Part shown: piece after piece, positions 1-9,670 of the stretch
How the letters are laid out: every line of letters begins with the position of its first letter
Numbering within the stretch: position 1 is the stretch's first letter
Source of the DNA: Alphaproteobacteria bacterium
GTDB lineage: Bacteria > Pseudomonadota > Alphaproteobacteria > Rhizobiales > Xanthobacteraceae
Length of the DNA stretch: 64,000 nucleotides
Assembly (NCBI GenBank): GCA_037200445.1
Contig: JBBCGH010000001.1
Span: 496,001 to 560,000, forward strand
Direction of reading: 5' to 3'
Notes under the pieces: model-generated
What the model saw: only the letters and a program-made list of their open reading frames with translations
Database searches by the model: none
What the model was told of the DNA's origin: nothing
Position numbers and translations under genes: made by a program

Positions 1-220
1 TCGAGAGGAACAACTGCGATCCGACGATGTCCTGCAGGCGCTTGACCTGCCGGCTCACCCTCGGCTGACTGGTGTTGAGGATCTCGGCGGCGCGGTTGAA
101 TGACTTGGTCTTGGCGACGGCAAGAAAGACGCGCAGTTCGCCCCAGAACTGGCCGCTCAGGAGCGTCTCGTCATCGAGCGGGCTTCTGTTAAACGATTGT
201 TGTTCGTCGAACGGGCGCAT
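1..220 (-). CDS. LysR-family transcriptional regulator, N-terminal part (cut by window edge)
   Basis: Only the first 73 residues are present; the effector-binding domain lies beyond the left edge. Residues about 25-73 form the LysR winged helix-turn-helix: an F-L-A-V-A segment, S-F-N-R-A-A-E, then T-S-Q-P-R-V-S-R-Q-V-K-R-L as the recognition helix. The ATG at 220 is preferred because AGGA lies five bases ahead of it; this leaves about 20 residues before the HTH, a little longer than usual. It follows the PPOX-type flavoprotein gene on the same strand with a gap of about 100 bases. Target genes cannot be told from this fragment. Confidence 0.85.
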   Translation of the reverse strand, partial: MRPFDEQQSFNRSPLDDETLLSGQFWGELRVFLAVAKTKSFNRAAEILNTSQPRVSRQVKRLQDIVGSQLFLS

Positions 221-319
221 GTTGTTCCTGCGCGGGTGAAGCCGATCGCCTACAGCTTAGCCGTGTTGTCAGCGGGAAGTCTATTCTCTGGCGGAGAGGA
301 AGGGGGCGGTTCCCAAGAG

Positions 320-937
320 CTAATAAATCGTCTGCCTCAGCCGCTCCGGATACGCCCGGTCGTACTCCTCGCCGCCCTCTCGCCCCTGCGTGATCGCCGC
401 GATGATGGTGCCGTTGCTCGGCAGGCTCTTGCGGTCGACCCTGGTTTCCGCCTCCCAGAGTTTCGAGCGGATGATCGCCTTGGAGCACTGGAAGTAGACG
501 CGCTCGACATCGACGACGATCACCGCCCGCGGAGTCTTGCCGGCGAAGACAAAGGTGTCGAGCAGCGCCGGATCGGTCGAGATTTTGGCGCGGCCGATGA
601 CGCGGAATGTCTCGCCGACGCCTGGGATGAGAAACAGCAGCGACACGCGCGGGTCGCGCACGATGTTGCGCAGTGAGTCGATGCGGTTGTTGCCGCGCCG
701 GTCGGGGATCATCAGCGTGCGCGCGTCGGCCACGCGCACGAAGCCCGGCGCATCGCCGCGCGGCGAGCAGTCGACGCCCTCCGGGCCAACGCTCGCGAGC
801 ACGAAGAACGGCGCCGCCTCGATGAAGGCGCGGTATTGCGCGTTGATGTGCTCGATCTCCTTCCACACCGCGGCGCCCGCGGGCTGGCCGTAATGGGCTT
901 CGAGCTGCTCGACGGTGGTGAGGAGGTGTTTGGTCAT
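320..937 (-). CDS. pyridoxamine 5'-phosphate oxidase-type FMN flavoprotein (MSMEG_1061-like)
   Basis: A 205-residue PPOX-fold (split-barrel) flavoprotein. The stretch from about residue 40 holds F-F-V-L-A-S-V-G-P-E-G, C-S-P-R-G-D, then P-D-R-R-G-N-N-R-I-D-S-L-R-N-I and D-P-R-V-S-L-L-F, the pattern of the FMN-binding half of this family. The later R-V-Y-F-Q-C-S-K-A-I-I-R-S-K-L-W is typical of the MSMEG_1061-like subgroup. Members usually bind FMN as dimers and reduce or oxidise small molecules, but the substrate is unknown. Start at 937 is chosen over an upstream in-frame ATG (1045) because GAGGAACGACGA precedes it and the upstream part runs into a repeat. Confidence 0.85.
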   Translation of the reverse strand: MTKHLLTTVEQLEAHYGQPAGAAVWKEIEHINAQYRAFIEAAPFFVLASVGPEGVDCSPRGDAPGFVRVADARTLMIPDRRGNNRIDSLRNIVRDPRVSLLFLIPGVGETFRVIGRAKISTDPALLDTFVFAGKTPRAVIVVDVERVYFQCSKAIIRSKLWEAETRVDRKSLPSNGTIIAAITQGREGGEEYDRAYPERLRQTIY

Positions 938-974
938 TCGTCGTTCCTCGTTAGCTCGGCCGTGCCGCATGCTC

Positions 975-1095
975 AGTGCGCTCCCTCCCCCTGAAAGGGG
1001 GAGGGTTGGGGTGGGGGTCACACGAAGATGATCCCCACCCGCCACGCTTCGCGCGGCGACCCCCCCTTTTCAAGGGGAGGTGACGGAGCGCGCGA
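975..1095. repeat. Imperfect inverted repeat (dispersed palindromic element)
   Basis: Two GC-rich arms, CTCCCTCCCCCTGAAAGGGG on one side and CCCCCCTTTTCAAGGGGAGG on the other, face each other around a short centre between two minus-strand genes. It resembles the intergenic palindromic repeats common in Hyphomicrobiales and may also end transcription of mtaB. No coding potential is seen. Confidence 0.6.
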
Positions 1096-1111
1096 ATCGA
1101 CCTCGCAAACA

Positions 1112-2383
1112 TCACGCCGCCAGCAAATGCCGGCCGTCGTGGCCGGCGATTGTCACGTCGATCAGCGTGCCGGCCTCGGCATCTGTTGCGAGACGCACCG
1201 GCGTGAACTGTTCGGTGCGCGCCATGTCGTTCGATTCAACGAGCACGCGGCGCCTTGTGCCGACTTCAGAATCGAGATGCCGGCGCAGCGCAGCTTCGCC
1301 GTCCTGGCGCAGCAGCCGCGCGCGCTCCTTGCGCAGGGCATGCGGCACCTGCGGCATGCGGGCGGCCGGCGTGCCGGGGCGCTCCGAATAAGGAAACACG
1401 TGCAGGTGTGTCAGGCCGCACTCGGCGACGAGGTCGCGCGAGCGCGCAAACGCGTCATCCGTCTCGGTCGGGAAGCCCGCAATGATGTCGGCGCCGAACA
1501 CGACGTCAGGCCGCAGCCGCCGCACAGCTTCGGTGAACGCGATCGCATCAGCGCGCAGATGCCTGCGCTTCATGCGCTTGAGGATCAGGTCGTCGCCATG
1601 CTGCAGCGACAGATGCAGATGCGGCATCAGCCGCGGCTCGTCGGCGATCGCATCGAGCAAATCGGCATCAGCCTCCACCGAATCGATCGACGAGATGCGC
1701 AGCCGCGCGAGTTCCGGCACGTGCTTGAGGATTTGCTTCACCAGCCTGCCGAGCTTTGGCGCGCCGGGCAGGCCCGCGCCGTAGCTCGTGATGTCGACGC
1801 CGGTCAGCACCACCTCCCGGTAGCCGCGCTCGACGAGGCGGCGCACCTGCGCGACGACCTCGCCCATCGGCACCGAGCGCGAGTTCCCGCGCCCGAACGG
1901 AATGATGCAGAAGGTGCAGCGATGGTCGCAGCCGTTCTGCACCTGCACGAACGCACGCGCGCGGCCCTCGATGCCGTCGACGAGGTGCGCGGCGGTCTCC
2001 CGCACGGCCATGATGTCGTTGACGCGGCATTTTTCCTCCGCGCCAAGGCCGAACGCTGTTCCCCGGAGAACATCGCGCTGCTCGGCCCAGAATTCCGCGC
2101 TGATCTTGCGATCATTGCCGGCCACGAGCGCGACCTCGGGCATGGTCGCGAAGGTTTGGGGCTCGGTCTGTGCCGCGCAGCCGGTCACCACGATATTCGC
2201 ATCGGGACGCTCGCGCTTGAGGCGGCGGATACTTTGCCGCGCCTGCCGCACGGCTTCCGCCGTCACCGCGCAGGTGTTCACCACGACGGCGTTATCCACG
2301 CCGGCTTTCGTGGCCGCGTTGCGGATCACCTCGGACTCGTAGGTGTTGAGCCGGCAGCCGAATGTGACGACGTCGACGCTCAT
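1112..2383 (-). CDS. mtaB: tRNA (N6-threonylcarbamoyladenosine37) methylthiotransferase MtaB
   Basis: A 423-residue MiaB-family radical SAM enzyme that would convert t6A37 to ms2t6A37 in ANN-decoding tRNAs. The N-terminal UPF0004 domain carries its three cluster cysteines in F-G-C-R-L-N, V-N-T-C-A-V-T and V-T-G-C-A-A-Q. The radical SAM motif is [10 protein letters not shown] (Cx3Cx2C), and a TRAM-like tail closes the protein. Length and the F-G-C-R-L-N start fit MtaB rather than MiaB or RimO. The ATG at 2383 overlaps the dapF stop (ATGA), so the two genes are translationally coupled; dapF-mtaB is a known order in this bacterial group. Confidence 0.93.
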   Translation of the reverse strand: MSVDVVTFGCRLNTYESEVIRNAATKAGVDNAVVVNTCAVTAEAVRQARQSIRRLKRERPDANIVVTGCAAQTEPQTFATMPEVALVAGNDRKISAEFWAEQRDVLRGTAFGLGAEEKCRVNDIMAVRETAAHLVDGIEGRARAFVQVQNGCDHRCTFCIIPFGRGNSRSVPMGEVVAQVRRLVERGYREVVLTGVDITSYGAGLPGAPKLGRLVKQILKHVPELARLRISSIDSVEADADLLDAIADEPRLMPHLHLSLQHGDDLILKRMKRRHLRADAIAFTEAVRRLRPDVVFGADIIAGFPTETDDAFARSRDLVAECGLTHLHVFPYSERPGTPAARMPQVPHALRKERARLLRQDGEAALRRHLDSEVGTRRRVLVESNDMARTEQFTPVRLATDAEAGTLIDVTIAGHDGRHLLAA

Positions 2384-3252
2384 GCGACCGCCGCGAACAG
2401 CGCCGGGTCGAAGCGGCCCTCGTATTCGAAGGCGACCGGCCCGGTCATCAGCACGTGGTCGTCCGTTTCGCGCCACTCGACCTGCAGGTCGCCGCCCGGC
2501 AGCGTGACGGTCACGGCGCGGTTTGTTTTGCGCAGACGCGCCGCCGCGACCGCCGCCGCGCACGCCGCCGACCCGCAGGCCCGCGTCAGGCCCGCGCCGC
2601 GCTCCCAGGTGCGCACCACGATGTGCTCCTTCGATTTCACGGCGCAGAGCGAGATGTTGGCGCGCTCGGGAAAGATCGGATGGTTTTCCAGCAGCGGGCC
2701 GATCCTGCCGAGATCGTAGGCGTTGACGTCGTCGACCCAGAAGATCGCATGCGGATTGCCCATGCTGAGCGCCGAGGGCGAATGCAAAATCGGCTTGTCG
2801 ATCGGGCCGATCTGCAGCTCGATGCAGCGCGTGTCGGCAAACTCTTCGGCGAGCGGGATCTGATCCCATGCAAACTGCGGCTTGCCCATGTCGACGGTCG
2901 AGACGAGCGGCGCCGCGCCCTTCCAGCAATTGAGCAGGCCGGCCGGCGTCTCGAAGGTCAGTGCGTCCTTAGCCGTTTCGCGGAACATCAACTCGGCGAT
3001 GCAGCGCATGCCGTTGCCGCAGGCGCCGGCCGCCGAGCCGTCCGAGTTGTAGATCCGCACATAGGCGTCGGTGCCCGGCGTGCGGGGCGGGTAGAGCGCC
3101 ATCATCTGGTCGTAGGGCGCGCCGCCCGGCCCAGCGGCCGCCCGCGCCTCGTCGGCCGCAATCGGTGCTCCCGCGCCACGCATGTCGACCACCACGATCT
3201 CGTTGCCGAGGCCGTTCATCTTCACAAATGCGTGGCCGGAAAGCGCGCTCAT
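2380..3252 (-). CDS. dapF: Diaminopimelate epimerase DapF
   Basis: A 290-residue cofactor-independent epimerase that interconverts LL- and meso-diaminopimelate for lysine and peptidoglycan synthesis. Both active-site cysteines are visible: Cys78 in [10 protein letters not shown] and the second in T-R-A-C-G-S-A-A-C. The opening [10 protein letters not shown] is the family signature. The ATG at 3252 (M-S-A-L-S) fits the family length; an in-frame upstream ATG adds about 30 unrelated residues. It heads the dapF-mtaB pair and is divergent from the secreted protein gene at 3412. Confidence 0.96.
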   Translation of the reverse strand: MSALSGHAFVKMNGLGNEIVVVDMRGAGAPIAADEARAAAGPGGAPYDQMMALYPPRTPGTDAYVRIYNSDGSAAGACGNGMRCIAELMFRETAKDALTFETPAGLLNCWKGAAPLVSTVDMGKPQFAWDQIPLAEEFADTRCIELQIGPIDKPILHSPSALSMGNPHAIFWVDDVNAYDLGRIGPLLENHPIFPERANISLCAVKSKEHIVVRTWERGAGLTRACGSAACAAAVAAARLRKTNRAVTVTLPGGDLQVEWRETDDHVLMTGPVAFEYEGRFDPALFAAVA

Positions 3253-3411
3253 TTCAATGATCCTGAACGTCAGGTTATATGGCGAAAACTCAGGCCAGCG
3301 CCAGCCGCAGCGCATGGGCGGATGCATATCTGGGCAGGCCAAGGCGGGGCGCGCGTGCTAGAATTCGCGATGGTCGAGCGGGGGCGCGCGGCTCGGGCTA
3401 TGGAGGCTTCG

Positions 3412-4008
3412 ATGCGGTTTCCGCGTCTCGCAGTGTTGATGGGCCTGCTCCTTCTTGCCGGGCCGTCTTTTGCGCAAACGCCCCCCGCACCGCCTCCCCC
3501 CGCGCCACCGCCGCCATCCCAGGCTGCGCCCCAGCCTCGCCCGGGCGACGCGTTCGGCGAGGAGGTGACGCTCACCGCGAAGACGATCGTGTACGCCAAG
3601 GGTTCCGCCAACTGGGATTCGGCCTTCGAGACGCTGGTCGAGGCCTTCAAGAACGTCTACGGCGCGCTGCAAAAGCAGGGGCTGAAACCGGCCGGCCCGC
3701 CGATGACCATTTACACCGCGACCGACGACACCGGCTTTGAATATCAGGCCGGCGTGCCGGTCGCCGAGGAGCCCAAGGGACCGCCCGGCGAGGGGCTGGC
3801 GGTCGGGAAATCGCCCGAGGGCAGGGCGCTGAAATTCATCCATCGCGGCTCCTACGATGCCATGGATTCGACCTATGAGGCGATCACCAACTTCCTCGAC
3901 GAGAAGCGGCTCGAGGCGCGCGACCTGTTCGTGGAGTTCTACGTGACTGATCCGCTGACCACGCCGGAGGACAGTCTCGTCATCGAGGTCTACGTGCCGG
4001 TGAAGTGA
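3412..4008 (+). CDS. Secreted GyrI-like (SOUL/Rob-type) small-molecule-binding protein
   Basis: A 198-residue protein with a clear Sec signal peptide (residues 1 to about 21, ending S-F-A-Q), a Pro-rich linker at about 23-45 (P-P-P-P-A-P-P-P-P), and a C-terminal domain resembling GyrI/AraC effector-binding domains: R-A-L-K-F-I-H-R-G-S-Y-D, then Y-E-A-I-T-N-F-L, and L-F-V-E-F-Y-V-T-D-P. Such domains bind hydrophobic or cationic small molecules in the cytoplasm; an exported copy is less usual, so the ligand and role are unknown. The ATG at 3412 is chosen over 3400 because GGAGG sits just upstream. Confidence 0.8.
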   Translation: MRFPRLAVLMGLLLLAGPSFAQTPPAPPPPAPPPPSQAAPQPRPGDAFGEEVTLTAKTIVYAKGSANWDSAFETLVEAFKNVYGALQKQGLKPAGPPMTIYTATDDTGFEYQAGVPVAEEPKGPPGEGLAVGKSPEGRALKFIHRGSYDAMDSTYEAITNFLDEKRLEARDLFVEFYVTDPLTTPEDSLVIEVYVPVK

Positions 4009-4023
4009 CGGCCGCAGGCCGTC

Positions 4024-4057
4024 ATCCCGGAACGCCGCTCAGCGGCGTATCCGGGAT
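4024..4057. terminator. Hairpin between convergent genes
   Basis: ATCCCGGAACGCCGCT and AGCGGCGTATCCGGGAT form a near-perfect stem of about 16 pairs with a one-base loop. It lies between two convergent genes (3412-4008 and 4067-5146). There is no T-run, so it may be a repeat-derived hairpin rather than a classical Rho-independent terminator. Confidence 0.55.
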
Positions 4058-4066
4058 CGCACAAGC

Positions 4067-5146
4067 TCAAGCGACGGCCTTCGCTTCTACCTGCCAGACC
4101 TGCCCGGGCCTGAGCAGACGAAACCGCTCCGGCTCAATCCCGGCCTCCACGCGCGCCTTGATCAGCGCCTGCTCCGGCGCGTCGATTGCCTCGTTGGTGA
4201 GCTGGAACGTGCCGTAGTGATGGCCGAGCGCGAGTTCGGCGCCGCATACCTGAAACGCGCGCACGGCTTCTTGCGGGTTCATGTGCATCCCGCTCATGAA
4301 CCAGCGCGGCTCGTAAGCGCCGATCGGCAGGATCGCGAGGCGGAACGGGCCGTATTGATCGCGCGCGGCGCGAAAATGATGCCCGTCGCCGTAGCCCGAA
4401 TCCGCCACGTGATAGATGCGCCCCGCGGGCGTCTCGAACACGAACGAGGCCCACAGCGCCTTGTTGCGGTCGGTGAGGCCGCGCGCGGACCAGTGGCGCG
4501 TCGGGATCGGCGTGACGGCGAGGTGGGGCGCGAGCGCGACGCGCTGGTGCCAGTCGAAGGCTTCGGTGCGAACGCTTGAGTCGTAGTCCTGGATGATGGT
4601 GTCGTTGCCGAGCGGCACGATCACGCGCGGGCGGTGTGCGGCGGCGAGGCGGGAGATCGTTTCGACATCGAGATGGTCGTAGTGGCAGTGCGAGACCAGC
4701 ACGACATCGATCGGCGGCAGCGCGTCAAAAGGAATGCCCGGATCGTTGACGCGCTTGGGTCCTGCGAAGCTCACCGGTGAGCAACGCTGCGACCAGACCG
4801 GGTCGATGAGGATGTTCAGCCCGGCGGTCTGGATCAGCAGGCTCGCGTGCCCGACGAAGGAGATGCGCCAGTCGTCGGAGGAGACGCGGGCAGGGGGCCT
4901 GTCGGAGTAGGGGCTTGGCGCCCATTCGGGCCATTGCGCCCGGCCGCCCTCGCGCCACCAGCGCAGCTGGTCGACGAGCGTGCGTGGCGTGGGACCGTGC
5001 AGATCGAAGAAGCGCGTGCCGTCGAAATGGTCGGAGACCGGGCCGTCGTAGTAGCGCGCCGAGGCTGTGCGCAGTCCGAACACGCCCGCGACCGCTCCGA
5101 CAGCGGCAAATCCGGCAAGCAGGCGGCGGCGAGAGAAGAGGGACAT
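4067..5146 (-). CDS. MBL-fold metallohydrolase, NAPE-PLD / UlaG-like, with Tat-like leader
   Basis: A 359-residue metallo-beta-lactamase-fold hydrolase. The metal motif is S-H-C-H-Y-D-H-L-D near residue 157, preceded by F-V-G-H-A-S-L-L-I-Q and I-L-I-D-P-V-W; later metal-site pieces are A-D-S-G-Y-G-D and L-G-H-H-Y-G-T. This arrangement matches the family of N-acyl-phosphatidylethanolamine phospholipase D and its bacterial relatives. The N-terminus F-S-R-R-R-L-L-A-G-F followed by a hydrophobic stretch looks like a twin-arginine signal, implying export of a folded enzyme. It lies 11 bases downstream of the helical-repeat gene, whose first 24 codons resemble its own. The substrate is not known. 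Confidence 0.85.
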   Translation of the reverse strand: MSLFSRRRLLAGFAAVGAVAGVFGLRTASARYYDGPVSDHFDGTRFFDLHGPTPRTLVDQLRWWREGGRAQWPEWAPSPYSDRPPARVSSDDWRISFVGHASLLIQTAGLNILIDPVWSQRCSPVSFAGPKRVNDPGIPFDALPPIDVVLVSHCHYDHLDVETISRLAAAHRPRVIVPLGNDTIIQDYDSSVRTEAFDWHQRVALAPHLAVTPIPTRHWSARGLTDRNKALWASFVFETPAGRIYHVADSGYGDGHHFRAARDQYGPFRLAILPIGAYEPRWFMSGMHMNPQEAVRAFQVCGAELALGHHYGTFQLTNEAIDAPEQALIKARVEAGIEPERFRLLRPGQVWQVEAKAVA

Positions 5147-5157
5147 GATGCGCTCGA

Positions 5158-6858
5158 TCAGTTCGGCTTCGCCTTGTCGGCGGCAAGCAGCGCAGCGGCG
5201 ATGGCGGACAGCGCGTCGATTTGGTTCTTGGGGCGGCTGATCTGGCCGGCCAGTTCCAGTGCGGCGGCGGGTGACGAAGGAGCGATCGCTTTGGAGAGTT
5301 CCGCAAATATCTCGGACTGTTGATAATCATCCGTAATATTGATCAGGAACGCCAGTACGGCATCCACGGTTCCCTCAATGCGCCATTCCAGCTCAGACGC
5401 CTTTGCCAGATCCGGATTTTGGGATGGCTCAGCTCCGGCGAGTGTTATTGCTTCGACAAGCAGCGCGTGGGCATTTTCGGGCTGACCGATACGTTGCATC
5501 GCCGAGGCCGCCTCGAGGAGGAGGTTGGCATCACCCTGCGCCATTCTCACGAGCCGGTTAATCGCCGGCACTGCGCCGGCGTCACGGGCGCCGCCGTGAA
5601 TGGCGCGGCTGATAGCGAAGAGCGCCGCTCTGCGAGGGGCTTTCCTCTCGATTTTCGACGCAACCTCAAGAGCGCCTAAGAGATCGCCTCTCTGCGCCTG
5701 CGCCAAGGCTATATTATGAAGCACGTGATCGTGATCGTTGATCAGGATCGCAGCGAGTTCGAACCTTGCAGCCTGCGCCGGCCGTCCCGAAGAAAAAAGT
5801 ACTTTAGCGGCTTCGGAAAGGCCGTTGCTGCGGTCATCGCTGTACTCGATCAACTTCTCTATTGCCGCGTCGACGTCGTCATCTCGACCCAACTCGACAA
5901 GCACCGGGATGATCGTGGGAATGAGGTACGTGCGGCCTCTTGAGTTGCGCTCGCCAACCCAAGCCCGCCAATCGTCCATCACCTTGCCGGCCTGCTCGCG
6001 CAGGCCGACTTTCATCAACGCCTTTGCGATCCGGACGATGCTATCAACAAGGCCGTCCGTGCCTGCAAGCGCGTGCTGCGCTGCGCGGGGGGTAGTCTCG
6101 GGATCGCCGCGTTGCGCGGCGTCTTCGGCGATGAGACGCCAGGCATGAGGCGTGTTGTCCCGTTCGGCCTGGGCCAAAGCCCGGCGGCGCAAGTCCGCCG
6201 CCTGAGCCGGATATTTCTCCGCGAGCTCCAGGAACTTGGTCATGGCGCGGATCGGATTGGCGGGCATGACGCGGACGGCGTCATCGAACCGGCCCATCCG
6301 CGCCCAGGTGTCGGCGGCGACCTCGGGATGGTCATAGTCGCTGTCCGTGACAGAAGCGAACTGCGACTCCGCTTCGGTGAGGATCGCCGCCGCGCGATCG
6401 AACGCTCCGGCTTGCGCCAATTGCCCGGCGACCGCCAGCAGTCCGCCGACCCGCTCGTCGGGAGATGCCCCGCGCCTTGCCTCGCTGAGCGCCTGATCGA
6501 ACAGCCCGGCGCGCGCAATGTAGAGGATCGGTAACCACGGCGGTGGGTCGGGATTGTCGTCGATGAAATACTCGACGGCGACCGCGAGGTTGCCCGGAGC
6601 AATCTGCGTTTCGGCGATCTCCGCGCGTTCGCGCATCCAGCCATCCGGATGCGACGCCTTCGTGATCCTGAACATGTGGCCGGCGACGCACTGCAGGCTC
6701 GGCGGCGTGCCGCACGCGAAGTCTGCCGCGACCGCAGGCGTCCATGCGGCGAGCGCCGCGAACCAGAGGGTTGTGACGAAGCGTCGGCCGAATACGCCTA
6801 CCCCCGCCGCAAGCGGCGCGACATCGGAGAGCAGGCAGAGGCGGGAGAAGAGGGGCAT
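5158..6858 (-). CDS. Periplasmic helical-repeat (TPR-like) protein of unknown function
   Basis: A 566-residue protein not recognised as a characterised family. After about 24 leader-like residues comes a second hydrophobic segment (R-R-F-V-T-T-L-W-F-A-A-L-A-A-W ending A-V-A-A), a likely Sec signal. The mature part starts with a Cys pair (D-F-A-C ... L-Q-C-V-A-G). It continues as antiparallel helices rich in Ala, Glu and Arg with repeated patterns such as A-L-S-E-A-R-R-G, A-A-I-L-T-E-A-E and A-R-M-G-R-F-D-D-A, consistent with TPR or SEL1-like scaffolding. It starts seven bases after vapC and is followed 11 bases later by the MBL hydrolase, so the run may be one transcript. Confidence 0.75.
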   Translation of the reverse strand: MPLFSRLCLLSDVAPLAAGVGVFGRRFVTTLWFAALAAWTPAVAADFACGTPPSLQCVAGHMFRITKASHPDGWMRERAEIAETQIAPGNLAVAVEYFIDDNPDPPPWLPILYIARAGLFDQALSEARRGASPDERVGGLLAVAGQLAQAGAFDRAAAILTEAESQFASVTDSDYDHPEVAADTWARMGRFDDAVRVMPANPIRAMTKFLELAEKYPAQAADLRRRALAQAERDNTPHAWRLIAEDAAQRGDPETTPRAAQHALAGTDGLVDSIVRIAKALMKVGLREQAGKVMDDWRAWVGERNSRGRTYLIPTIIPVLVELGRDDDVDAAIEKLIEYSDDRSNGLSEAAKVLFSSGRPAQAARFELAAILINDHDHVLHNIALAQAQRGDLLGALEVASKIERKAPRRAALFAISRAIHGGARDAGAVPAINRLVRMAQGDANLLLEAASAMQRIGQPENAHALLVEAITLAGAEPSQNPDLAKASELEWRIEGTVDAVLAFLINITDDYQQSEIFAELSKAIAPSSPAAALELAGQISRPKNQIDALSAIAAALLAADKAKPN

Positions 6859-6865
6859 GGGCGCC

Positions 6866-7273
6866 TTATGTCGCCGTTACGAGCCCAACCTGCTCAGCCT
6901 TTGCTGCGGCGATCAGATCGCCATCAAGCGTGGCGAGGGGCACTTTTCGCCGTGCCGCCAATTCAAGGTACACGGCGTCGTAGAAGGTCAGCCGGTGCGT
7001 GCGAGCGAGGTTGAAAACCGCGTTGTCGTCGGGTCTGGGGTCAATCGAAATCGGCAGCACAGAAAGGCGAGAAAGAGCGCGTGAGGTCAGGGCTTTGGAC
7101 AGCCGCTTCTTGCGTTCGCCGACCAGCATGGTGTTCCTCACTTCGAACCACCAGTGAAGGGGAGCCCACATCTGCTCCTTTTCGGAGCGACGCCAAGCCT
7201 CCCACGCATCCTGGTCATTTTCGTCAGGAAAAAACCAACTGGCAGTCACCGAGGCATCGAGCACGAATGCCAT
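6866..7273 (-). CDS. vapC: VapC-type PIN-domain ribonuclease toxin
   Basis: A 135-residue PIN-domain protein, the usual VapC length. The acidic residues expected of the Mg-dependent RNase site are present: V-L-D-A-S near residue 6, E in W-F-E-V-R-N near 44, D in T-F-Y-D-A-V-Y-L-E near 98, and D in L-A-T-L-D-G-D-L near 115. Family members cleave tRNA or rRNA. The gene begins three bases after the antitoxin stop, the standard antitoxin-toxin order, and would be held inactive by the upstream protein. Confidence 0.9.
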   Translation of the reverse strand: MAFVLDASVTASWFFPDENDQDAWEAWRRSEKEQMWAPLHWWFEVRNTMLVGERKKRLSKALTSRALSRLSVLPISIDPRPDDNAVFNLARTHRLTFYDAVYLELAARRKVPLATLDGDLIAAAKAEQVGLVTAT

Positions 7274-7276
7274 CAG

Positions 7277-7537
7277 TCATTTCCGTCCTTCATCACGCCA
7301 GGAGAGGATTTCTTCCGCCGTGACGCGCGGGGCCGTCTTGCGCATCTCCTCGATATCCGCCCGTGCTTGAGCGATGATGCGACGGCGCTCGGCCTCGCTG
7401 GGCCGAATCTCGGCGATTTCACGACCGTGGCGCGTGATGAGGACGGTCTCACCGCTCTCGACTTCGTCGAGGATTTCAGAAAACCGCGCTTTCGCGTCGG
7501 AGGCTTGGATACTTTTCACAGGATTTTGACCAGTCAA
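7277..7537 (-). CDS. Phd/YefM-family antitoxin paired with VapC
   Basis: An 83- to 86-residue antitoxin. Residues up to about 50 match the Phd/YefM DNA-binding fold (S-I-Q-A-S-D-A-K-A-R-F-S-E-I-L-D-E-V-E-S-G, then V-L-I-T-R-H-G-R-E-I-A-E-I-R-P). The C-terminal half is charged and would wrap the toxin. The start is uncertain: TTG at 7537 gives the coordinates here, but GTG at 7519 gives a more typical K-S-I-Q-A-S start and would leave the two palindromic operator copies outside the coding region. Neither has a good Shine-Dalgarno. Phd antitoxins normally repress their own operon. Confidence 0.85.
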   Translation of the reverse strand: MTGQNPVKSIQASDAKARFSEILDEVESGETVLITRHGREIAEIRPSEAERRRIIAQARADIEEMRKTAPRVTAEEILSWRDEGRK

Positions 7538-7550
7538 TTTGACCGGTCAA
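7526..7550. promoter_or_regulatory. Paired 12-bp palindromic operator of the antitoxin-vapC operon
   Basis: Two copies of a 12-base palindrome sit 13 bases apart: TTGACCAGTCAA at 7526-7537 (one mismatch) and TTGACCGGTCAA at 7539-7550 (perfect). Spacing of just over one helical turn places two dimers on the same face, as expected for cooperative autorepression by a Phd/YefM antitoxin. They overlap the proposed TTG start, which favours the downstream GTG. Function is inferred from position and symmetry. Confidence 0.6.
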
Positions 7551-7569
7551 AATGTAGCTTCACTGGCTT

Positions 7570-7591
7570 CGTAAGTCAATGTTGACTTACG
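7570..7591. promoter_or_regulatory. Perfect 22-bp inverted repeat upstream of the antitoxin
   Basis: CGTAAGTCAA and TTGACTTACG are exact reverse complements around a two-base centre. The half-sites share the GTCAA core with the nearby 12-base palindromes, so this may be a further operator for the same repressor or a hairpin in the leader. It lies between the divergent antitoxin and ffh genes and could influence both. Confidence 0.5.
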
Positions 7592-7718
7592 ATTCCCGCG
7601 CACTTAGGTCTGCCAAGCTCTCGCAAGAGACCGTAACTGCAACCAGCCGACCGGGTCCCGAAGCCGGCGGCCACCGCCCGACAGCGCAATGCGCCCTCGG
7701 GCGCCGAGGCGCTTTGTA

Positions 7719-9260
<1,542 letters not shown>

Positions 9261-9289
9261 CGAAACAGGAACACCAGAAAGGAAACGGA

Positions 9290-9670
9290 ATGTCCCTGAA
9301 GATCCGGCTCGCGCGCGCGGGCACCAAGAAGCGCCCCGTCTATCACATCGTGGCGGCGGACAGCCGCAGCCCCCGCGACGGCCGCTACATCGAGCGGCTT
9401 GGCTATTTCAATCCGCTGATGGCGAAGGACAACAAGGATCGCCTCAAGGTCGACCTCGACAAGGTGAAGGCCTGGATGGCGAAGGGCGCGCTGCCGACCG
9501 ATCGGGTCGCGCGCTTCCTCGACGAGGCCGGCGTGATGAAGCGCGAGACGCGCAACAATCCCGAAAAGGCGAAGCCGAAGAAGAAGGCGCAGGAACGTGC
9601 GGCGGCTGCGGCGGGTGCACCGGCGGAAGGCGCTGCGCCCGCGGCGGCGGCTCCGGCAGCCGCGAGCTAA
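9290..9670 (+). CDS. rpsP: 30S ribosomal protein bS16
   Basis: The first 80 or so residues are a standard bS16 ([15 protein letters not shown] ... [22 protein letters not shown]). After them comes a Lys/Ala-rich extension to residue 126, usual in alphaproteobacteria. GAAAGGAAACGGA precedes the ATG. It lies 29 bases after ffh and its stop codon is directly followed by the rimM start, so it is part of a ffh-rpsP-rimM-trmD run. Confidence 0.97.
   Translation: MSLKIRLARAGTKKRPVYHIVAADSRSPRDGRYIERLGYFNPLMAKDNKDRLKVDLDKVKAWMAKGALPTDRVARFLDEAGVMKRETRNNPEKAKPKKKAQERAAAAAGAPAEGAAPAAAAPAAAS

Noticed and set aside
1028-2719. Long plus-strand open frame of 563 codons over mtaB and dapF
   Set aside because: It is the antisense of two clear enzyme genes; its translation is Arg/His/Ala-rich with no family signal, as expected in GC-rich DNA.
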